DNA of 64,000 nucleotides, taken from assembly GCA_037176885.1 (NCBI GenBank), contig JAWWNJ010000149.1:517943-581942 (forward strand). The letters run 5' to 3'. The position numbers were made by a program, and so were the translations under genes. Source of the stretch: Favolaschia claudopus (lineage: Eukaryota; Basidiomycota; Agaricomycetes; Agaricales; Mycenaceae). Below are positions 56,929 through 64,000 of this stretch, one piece after another (the first letter of the stretch is position 1; every line of letters begins with the position of its first letter). The notes under the pieces are model-generated. The model was not told the DNA's origin. It searched no databases and saw only the letters and a program-made list of their open reading frames with translations.

Positions 56929-58707
56929 TCAATTACCATCGGCCTGAGCCCTGATACTGGCTTCGGCGTATACGCGAACCACGTCTTCCGTACCACTAGG
57001 TCGCACAAAGGACCGCCCACCCTCATATCGGCGAACCAAGTCGTTGATTTTCTCCTGGAGCCCGACAGGACTGACCAATCGTCGCTCAGCATCTTCGGTT
57101 CTGAACTGATTTCTATCCGCGACGACTACTTTCACCTGCCTATTCGGAAGATCGATGTACAGTGAGTCCCACTCAACACCGCTATAATCCTTGTGGGCAA
57201 GAACAGCCTCCACCAGAAGCATGTCAGACAGCGCGTCGCCGACTGTCTGGTTGATTAATTGATTCACGTTTCGAAGGTGCTCGAGAGCAGTCGACTGAGC
57301 AGGTGTGGTGGGTTCGTAGGATTGCAGTAATTCTTGAGTGGGTTGCGAAAACAGGACGGTACCATGTCCATTCGCTTCAAAATAGATGCCGATGTTGTAA
57401 TGTTCTGCGGCGTGATGAAGGTGCTTGACCCCGGTGGGCACGCACTTGACCGGTGAACGCTGCATACGTTGAACACGCGGGGATGCAGCACGATAGCAAA
57501 CAGCCTTACCTCGCTTAAATACTTCGTAGAAGCGCCATTGGCGTACGCTGTCTGTACAATGCCGACTTTGATCTGGCCGTCCAATCCCGCGGTCTTGACG
57601 AGCTCAACAATGAAGGCGGCGACCAATGCGGCGATTTTGTCACCATCCAGCATGTGGAACTGACTGCGCTCGTCGAGATAGAAATACATCAAGCGGTCAG
57701 CATCGCCATCAAGACTGCAGCCTCGCTGGCCTGCTTGTAAACGATCGGCCAAAGATGGAGGGAGTTTCTGCGCGGTTTTGACGTAGTCGGCTCCGCATGA
57801 ATTGTTTAGGGCGCCAGGCGTCGTGATCGACGCGTTCTCAAGAACCAGCGTTAAACTATCGCCGAGATATTCGGCCAATTTCGTGGCAATTGGCGCACCA
57901 ACTCCGTTGGCACAATCGATGAGCAATGGTGAGGGGGTCTCGCGTGTTGACTAGACGTGGGTTCAGAACAGACACACATGCGATTAACATGAGTACAAAC
58001 AACTAGTTTTTTGAATGCAGTTGCAAGTTTGAGAAAATATGCCTCCTCAGTATCATCGCCGTAGCTCTCCCGAGTGCCTTTCGTGTTGATCGCGCGGACA
58101 AGGTAGTGGAGGACGGGGGTAGTGGTGACACCAGCGTTTCGCCCTTCGGCTCCAATTGCTTTGAGGCCATCTTCAAGAGATGAAACGAGTGCCTCGCCAG
58201 ACGGTCGGGTATCCCGGGCATACACAACACGCGCCGGCTTGGACAGATCAATCTTGAGAACCTCTACGAATTTCTGCAATTCGCTGACGAACTCGTCCGT
58301 TGTTTGCGCGTTGGACAGCGTAGTAGCGTATGTTTCCCAAGACGCGTCGAGCATTTCGCCACGTGGATCGACAAGCTTGACGCCATTGTCCTTGAAATAC
58401 CAGCAATTAATCGTGGATCGGAGAACGTTGAACTTCGTTACCTGCTCCGGATTATGGGACGCCGTGACCATGACACCGATGGTTTTCCCATCCAATTTCT
58501 TGCTACGAAGGCCAGCAAGCACACCAACTCTGAATAGTACTGAGTCGAGAACGCTTGCTCTAGATGGGCGAGGTGAGTGGTGGTCAGACTGAATACGATT
58601 TACCCGTACACAGTGCGAAATCCGGCGGTGCCATATTGAAATCTGACATTGGATGGCTTTGGATGAAGGTCCGCAAGTTGGCGGATAGTGTCGACAGCGA
58701 GAGTCAT
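56929..58707 (-). CDS. AGM1: Phosphoacetylglucosamine mutase
   Basis: Converts GlcNAc-6-phosphate to GlcNAc-1-phosphate, on the way to UDP-GlcNAc and so chitin and N-glycans. Starts MTLAVDTIRQLADLHPKPSN, then FQYGTAGFRT joined by a 58-base intron to VLDSVLFRVGVLAGLRSKKL. The phosphoserine loop is [20 protein letters not shown]; a substrate loop reads VVYARDTRPSGEALVSSLED; the metal-binding loop is CSLDGDADRLMYFYLDE; sugar-specificity loop FEANGHGTVLFS; and the phosphate-binding loop GGRSFVRPSGTEDVVRVYAEA is near the C-terminus. Order and length match Pcm1/AGM1. Five to six introns. Confidence 0.95.
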
Positions 58708-58815
58708 GGTAAGAGTTACTCTAAGCGCTTAAAGGCAGTGACGTCGGGAGGAATTTAGTAACCGCCTAGCCCCATCGATCCCCTGTTAAGATCTTGCTTC
58801 CGTCCATCACCCACC

Positions 58816-59844
58816 ATGTCCAAATCTGCTGCACAGGCCTTGCTAGACAAGGCTGACAAGAAGGCCAACTCATCCTCAGGCTGGTTCTCGTCCGCTTCCT
58901 CCAAGTTCGAGGAGGCCGGCGACCTTTACCAGCAAGCCGCAAATTCCTTTAAGATCGAAAAGAATTTCAAGGCTGCTGGAGATGCTTTTGCGCGGGAAGC
59001 CGAATGTCGTGAACAGGGCAAGGAAAACAACGAAGCGGCTAATGCCTGGTGGAATGCCGCTAAGGCTTACAAGCAGGGTCATCCTCAGCGTGAGCTCGTA
59101 TCTGCTTGGTGCTTCGCAGTCGATCTCAAGTCTTTCGAGTCGCTGTCCAGGCTCTGGCCCAAACTATCGTACATCTTACCCAAGCGGGCCGTTTCCGCCA
59201 AGCTGCAGACCGGGAGAAAGAGATTGGTCAAATTCATCTTCAAGAAAACAATGATCTCCGCAAGGCGTGCGAGAGCTACGAGAGAGCGGGCGATTGGTAT
59301 GCTCAGGAGGACGCCACCGCGTAAATGTATTCTCAAGCGTCATATTCACCGCTGGCTCATCTCATTCTCAGAACTGCCAATGCCTGCTACAAGGACGCTG
59401 CTGATCTACATGCCGACCTGGAAGAATATACACAGGCAATTGCTCGCTACGAGCAGGTCGCCAACCACTCTCTATCTTCGGCCTTGACCAAGTACAGTGT
59501 CAAGGAGTACTGGCTGAGATCGGGCTTATGCTCTCTTGCCATGAAAAATGTACGGTTTATACGTGTTTGCCGTTTCGTTTTTCTCATCCCTCGAACAGGA
59601 TACGGTGTCGGCCAAACGGAATCTTGCAAAGTACTCGAATCAGGACACGTCATATCCCAGCACAAGGGAGGCCAAATTTCTTCAAGCCTTGATTGAAGCG
59701 GTCGAGGCTGGTGACGAAGAGGCGTTCACTGGGGCAGTGGTGGAATTTGACCAAGTCGCAAAGTTGGACAACTGGAAGACAGGTATGCTGCTCAAGATCA
59801 AACGAGCATTGCAGACCGCCGAGAACGATGTTGGAATACTGTAA
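58816..59844 (+). CDS. SEC17: Alpha-SNAP (Sec17)
   Basis: Adaptor that recruits NSF/Sec18 to SNARE complexes in all vesicle fusion steps. Four exons. MSKSAAQALLDKADKKANSSS is followed by the membrane loop GWFSSASSKFEEAGDLYQQA, then TPR-like helices: NSFKIEKNFKAAGDAFAREA, NNEAANAWWNAAKAYKQGHP, AVQALAQTIVHLTQAGRFRQ, DLRKACESYERAGDWYAQED, ANACYKDAADLHADLEEYTQ, YSVKEYWLRSGLCSLAMKD, and the C-terminal Sec18-activating region ending KIKRALQTAENDVGIL. Only 108 bp separates its start from the divergent AGM1 start. Confidence 0.96.
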
Positions 59845-59962
59845 ATAATATAACGACGACTCTTGTATACGTGTATTCTAATTTAAGTGCTCACGTCACC
59901 GGCAAATTCCGGTATAAATATACCGCTCAACTCTCGCGTCGGCGCGTAGCACGCCGCCGTCG

Positions 59963-61124
59963 ATGGGCCTCTTGAGCGCTGTTGTCCACACCCTGCTGCG
60001 CGTACTTCACGCCTTTTATCTTCTTGTTACCTTCTGCTCTGCTTTCTGGAAGCGTCTTCACTGCGTTCCCCCGCTTCCGCTTCAAACTCCACGTCGACGC
60101 ATACCGCAGCACCTTGCTCTCCTTCTTGTTCCACACTTGACTCATGGCACATTTGCGACGCGCAAATGCCTGTTAGAAACTGTTGACCGCACTGTCGGTT
60201 GGTGTCGTAGCGCAGGGATAGAAAAACTTACAGTATATGACAGTGAAGGTGCGAATTGAACACGTCGGCGCGCCTTTCTGCAGCTTGAACTTGTAAAACA
60301 GGTATACTCGCGGATTGCGCAGACGAGATATCACAAACCTTTACTGTTACTCACAACCTGGTCGGCTACGACTCATCCTCTGCTTCTGAAATCGAGTATC
60401 CGCCCACTCCCCCCACCTCCGACTCAGATTCGCGACCATTGTCGCCCGAAGAGCGTCACCATAAAGATACATCATTAATAACTCTTCGCACTCCTGGATC
60501 CCGGAGAAGAAACAGCAGACGCAGTTTCAAAAAGCGCCGCTCCGAACGTAGGTGACTTTCTCTGCCTAGCGACTTTAACCTTCAACATTGGTATAGGTTC
60601 GACGCTGGAAAATCCCTTACAGTCATTGACGCTGTGTATTGCATCTCGAAAATGCTCGAAACCCGCAATCGCTAATGTTGCGACCTGCCTAGCTCGTTAT
60701 CGAGCAAGGGAAACTCAAAATTCGGAATTGACTGTAGAACGATTGAACAAAATGATAGAAGGTTTGCCTTTGTCCTTCAAGGCTTTGCCAAAATCTAAAG
60801 TATCCTTTCAGGGCCCCATTCGCTATCGGATCCAGAGTTCATGATTGTTCATCACCTCTGCCCGTCTGCCGCTCCCTCTTTTCCTCTAGAACTATTCGGC
60901 TTCCCTCCTTGGCAAATGAGGCTAACAGAAATATAGTGAGTCTCGTTACCATTTCCTTCGTATCACTTTAGTCAAGCCTTTATATTAGCCACTGTTGTCC
61001 AACTCAGTCATCGCTCAAATGGCTAGAGCCTACACCTGAAAGCGGACCACGATCCTTGAGCGAATTAGATTTTCGGGCGGCTTTGGATGAATATGCCACA
61101 GCAGAGATGCGGTTTGGGAAATAA
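59963..61124 (+). CDS. NUS1: Nus1-like cis-prenyltransferase subunit
   Basis: Regulatory subunit of dehydrodolichyl diphosphate synthase at the ER. The N-terminus has a membrane segment (LLRVLHAFYLLVTFCSAFW) followed by VPHLTHGTFATRKCLLETVD and WCRSAGIEKLTVYDSEG. An intron joins this to ILADCADEISQTFTVTHNLVGYDSSS, a Pro/Ser-rich insertion (PPTPPTSDSDSRPLSPEERH), then LTLCIASRKCSKPAIANVA. A 50-base intron leads to GPHSLSDPEFMIVHHLCPSA and LFGFPPWQMRLTEIYHCC; the last exon ends AALDEYATAEMRFGK. WCRxxGIxxLxVYDxEG and the FPPWxxRLTEI block identify the family. As in Nus1 generally, the catalytic Asp of the partner enzyme is not expected here. Confidence 0.88.
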
Positions 61125-61448
61125 TGCTCACATTCGCACCGATACAGTGGGCGATTTCCGTAATCAAATCTCTACATATAGAGGCATGCTCCAACTTCTA
61201 CCCTAGATAAAAATCATGTAAAGCTTGTAATGATTGGGATGTGTATAGCAGATGCCGGACTTTGAATCGAACCGTGAAGCGCGGCGCTTCAGCGCGTCAG
61301 AAACTACACCAGAAGATGATGTAGGCTGTACATGTGGTATAAACCAAGTACAAGTCAAACGTGCCCCAAGTTTCCTTTCACCCATTTCCTTCTCCACGAG
61401 TCACCGGAACGCCGTTCGACCCGCTCGAAAATCTCTTGAGAGACTGTC
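61125..61448. other. Intergenic stretch upstream of the DUF2235 gene
   Basis: Contains a short GC hairpin (GAAGCGC/GCGCTTC type) near 61275-61295 next to a GAATCGAACC string that recalls a tRNA T-arm on the minus strand. No full cloverleaf can be drawn. No other feature. Confidence 0.4.
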
Positions 61449-63887
61449 ATGTCCACTTCGGCTTTGCTCAGAATTAAGAAGAGGATCATCGTCTGCTGCG
61501 ATGGGTGGGTAAAGAGGATCTTGGGGATGATTCTAATGACCATCCGATATGCAATGCAGAACATGGCAAGATGGTAAGCTTATTTGACTCGCCGAACTAA
61601 ACCCGAGCCCACATCGCCCTCGCGCATCGTTAGGCGTAGCGACTCAGAATCGCCAGAGTTATACAAACATACTCGTGAGGATGATCGCCAGGAGCCATTC
61701 AAGCTAGATCTGATTGTTCTTATTTCGATAGCGTCTCGCCCGAACTATCAGTCATGAAGACAATCGGTTCCAGCCAGCTATTCCTCAAATTGTATCTTGA
61801 TCAAGTATCACAGGCTCAAGGAAGACACTCACACAACTTTCAGGTCTTCTATCAGTCTGGCATAGGCAGGAAACCGTGCATCAAGAAATAAATTTCATCC
61901 TGACATGGAATTAGGTTCGGAACAGAATTTTTACTCCCAGTATATCGTTGGTACGCGAGTCACTGCTTCTCCGAGCCTCACCTTCGCATCTAACGGTACC
62001 CATACACAGGGACCCACAGGAGGATCATTGGGTAGAATTGCTTATGATTTGCTTTTTCTTCTCGCACTAATCGTGAAGTGCAGGAGATAAAGTCGAAGAG
62101 GTAAGATCCAAATTCGAAGTTGTAAACGATCCTTCACTCTATGCAACCTTTCGATAGGCATATGCTTTCATTGCCCAGTAAGCGAATGCAGCTCGACTGA
62201 AGCATCGGCTCCTCACATTCTACTGTATAGCAACTATTTTCCAGGGGATGAGGTATGATTTGGTATGTCTAGCTGTTCGCGCTGAAATCAACCTCCCTGC
62301 TTGCAAAGATTTTCCTCTTTGGATTTTCTCGAGGCGCCTACACTGCCAGAATGACGGCGATGTTCATTGTAATGCCTGTCCAATCTCCCTTGCAAGACGT
62401 AGCTAATGAAAGAATGTTAGGGCGAGATTGGTGTACTTGACCGCGCCGACATGGACCACTTCGCAGACATTTTCTTAGCTTACCAGAAGCTGGGAAAGGC
62501 CAAGGACCAGGGAGGCAAGACGATTACCATGTAACACATGGAATTCTCTGATGTTCTTTACAGAGATCGAGCAACTCAAAGCCCAACTCGCTCCTTGGAA
62601 CAGTCATGAATCTCGAGGCAAGAAACGAGCTGATTCAGACAGGGATACTTTCACAGTCAAGTCCGCCAGTCCTGTCGTATCTGGGACCTCGTGTCGCTGA
62701 ACATCGATAGGTTCATCGGGGTCTATGACACTGTAGGAAGCCTTGGTATCTTTACTCTCGAGATCAAAAGTTGGGCAGTACTAACATATTTCCCAAGGTT
62801 TGCCCGAGGAGCTCACCCGCAAGTCCAAAGTCGTGCAAAATATATTTGGGTTCAATGATAGGCGACTGGGGTTCGGGTTTATTTGTCTTCCCTCTTCTTT
62901 CGCATCAACAGTCGTCGTCCAGAGAACACGTTCAGTATGCCTACCATGCTATGGCCCTAAACGAAACGAGAGCGGACTTTGTAGGAGAATTTAGTTTCGA
63001 CTGGTAACCGATAACATTATTGAAATGATAGAACTGCTGCAAATTTGAACAATCCCCCAATGCATTGGCCAAGGGACAGGTACTCCGTCAGACCTGGTTT
63101 ACAGGTACAGTCTCTAATTGACTACGTTCTGCAAATGTCACATTTGAGCTTTCAGGATCTCATGCTGATATCGGTCCGTCTTCTTCGCTGTATTCTTGAC
63201 TCGTAATCCCACCGTCAACGTAGGAGGAGGCTACAAGGAGCACGATCTGGCTGACCTCACTCTGTGAGCTGTGAATCTGAGTGTTTCAAGATTTGTGCTA
63301 ATCTCATAACGTGTAGCTTCTGGATGGCCGTGAGTGTTCACCCTTTGTCGAGTTTCTCCTTCGAACCCGAATGTTCAGGCGAATCTCGAACCACATTTGT
63401 CGCTGGACTATAGTTACTTGGGAGCCCTTCCTCGTCCTACCACTCTTTGGGGGGAGCAACCACCTCACGAGTCTGTAATTCATATCCCCCTTCCATATAT
63501 CACTCTAACGATGTGTTTGTCTTCAGTCCACTTACAGGGATATACTCCTTGGCGCACAAAATTCAACGTCCTTTACCAACGATGACGGATTCAGTGACCC
63601 ATGAGACCATTCATCCTTCTGTCTTATACCAGAGATCGCTTGTGCGACCACTGGATGATGCGCTTACCGGAAACCCCAAGCTTGTTGCGACCCTCTCACC
63701 TCTCGAAGACGCACTTCGTGATCACTGGCCGCAGTTGGTTTCGGCAGGACATGATCCAAGTGTTCCATCCAGTGAAACGAAAGAGAATTCAGGGCGTTTA
63801 ACAATGAATGTAGACCAGGCGCGAGACAAACATTGGATCGGAAGACTAGTTTCGTCCATCAGCAAGGAGTTGGACGCCTTGACCTAA
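61449..63887 (+). CDS. DUF2235 alpha/beta-hydrolase (Tle1-like fold)
   Basis: About 21 short introns interrupt the coding sequence. Exon 1 gives MSTSALLRIKKRIIVCCDG; a 14-base micro-exon supplies TWQD; then VATQNRQSYTNILRLARTIS, IPQIVFYQSGIG, EQNFYSQYIVGGSLG, DKVEEAYAFIAHNYFPGDE, and the nucleophile elbow IFLFGFSRGAYTARMTAMFI (GFSRG). Further blocks are GEIGVLDRADMDHFADIFLAY, LAPWNSHESRGKKRADSD, GVYDTVGSLGLPEEL, EHVQYAYHAMALNETRADF, QTWFTGSHADIGGGYKEHDLA (catalytic Asp/His region) and FWMAANLEPHLSLDY. The family includes bacterial Tle1 phospholipases; fungal copies are numerous and of unknown substrate. Two introns seem to use GC donors (near 61875 and 62516). The C-terminus ends SSISKELDALT. 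Confidence 0.85.
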
Positions 63888-64000
63888 ACACTACTCGTTT
63901 CTATACACTGTTGTACAAATCATTACGAACGTACGCTAGCGGTATCTATCCCAATGTATCTAAAGAGCTGCAGATTTTCTGCCTGTCCTCCTCTTCGCAG
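63888..64000. other. 3' flank of the DUF2235 gene
   Basis: Downstream sequence with a TTGTACAAATCATT stretch and a pyrimidine-rich end. No gene was seen before the window ends. Confidence 0.4.

Noticed and set aside
61240..61310. tRNA-like string (TTTGAATCGAACC) on the minus strand
   Set aside because: The putative T-stem does not pair and no acceptor or D-arm partner is found within normal distance, so a functional tRNA is not supported.

Overview
The window is nuclear DNA of a basidiomycete fungus, most likely an agaricomycete. Protein genes are packed at 2-3 kb spacing with many spliceosomal introns of about 50 bases. The housekeeping set is typically fungal (Esf1, NudC, Siz/PIAS, ADP/ATP carrier, Irc3, Ice2, Dug3, AGM1, Sec17, Nus1), and several hypothetical families are ones I associate with mushrooms.

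Positions 1-10,230 hold a partial glycine-rich hypothetical gene (minus), a stretch with no supported gene, a CNNM/Mam3-type DUF21-CBS membrane protein (minus), an F-box-like hypothetical protein (plus) and another agaricomycete hypothetical protein (minus).

Positions 10,234-35,400 are an accessory region. One COMT-like O-methyltransferase gene lies in three pieces (10,234-10,683; 17,602-18,956; 27,127-27,359). A 6.9-kb Mutator-like DNA transposon with an 11-bp target duplication splits it once. An 8.2-kb LTR element with identical 366-bp LTRs and a 5-bp target duplication splits it again. The LTR element has no recognisable gag or pol; its interior is crowded with short hairpins, many sharing a CTC-AA-CGTC...GACG-GAG core whose stems change in a compensated way. 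A second transposon copy lies in opposite orientation (27,874-33,085), so the window contains two 5,213-bp inverted arms that are almost identical. That copy is cut at 33,085, where a 2.3-kb internal piece of a mitochondrial plasmid begins. The piece carries convergent C-terminal parts of a family-B DNA polymerase and a phage-type RNA polymerase, both using TGA for Trp. Its far end cuts into a Tim17-like inner-membrane protein gene. This is either a rearrangement breakpoint filled with organellar plasmid DNA or an assembly join.

Positions 35,400-64,000 return to dense ordinary genes: an EED-like WD40 protein, a secreted protein made of fourteen 24-residue repeats, Esf1, NudC, a Siz/PIAS SUMO ligase, the ADP/ATP carrier, Irc3 helicase, a fused pseudouridine-degrading enzyme, molybdopterin synthase large subunit, Ice2, Dug3, AGM1, Sec17, Nus1 and a DUF2235 hydrolase. 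These are not a pathway cluster; they cover ribosome biogenesis, SUMO, mitochondria, ER, glutathione and amino-sugar metabolism.

All calls come from reading translations and splice signals by eye; no database search was run.
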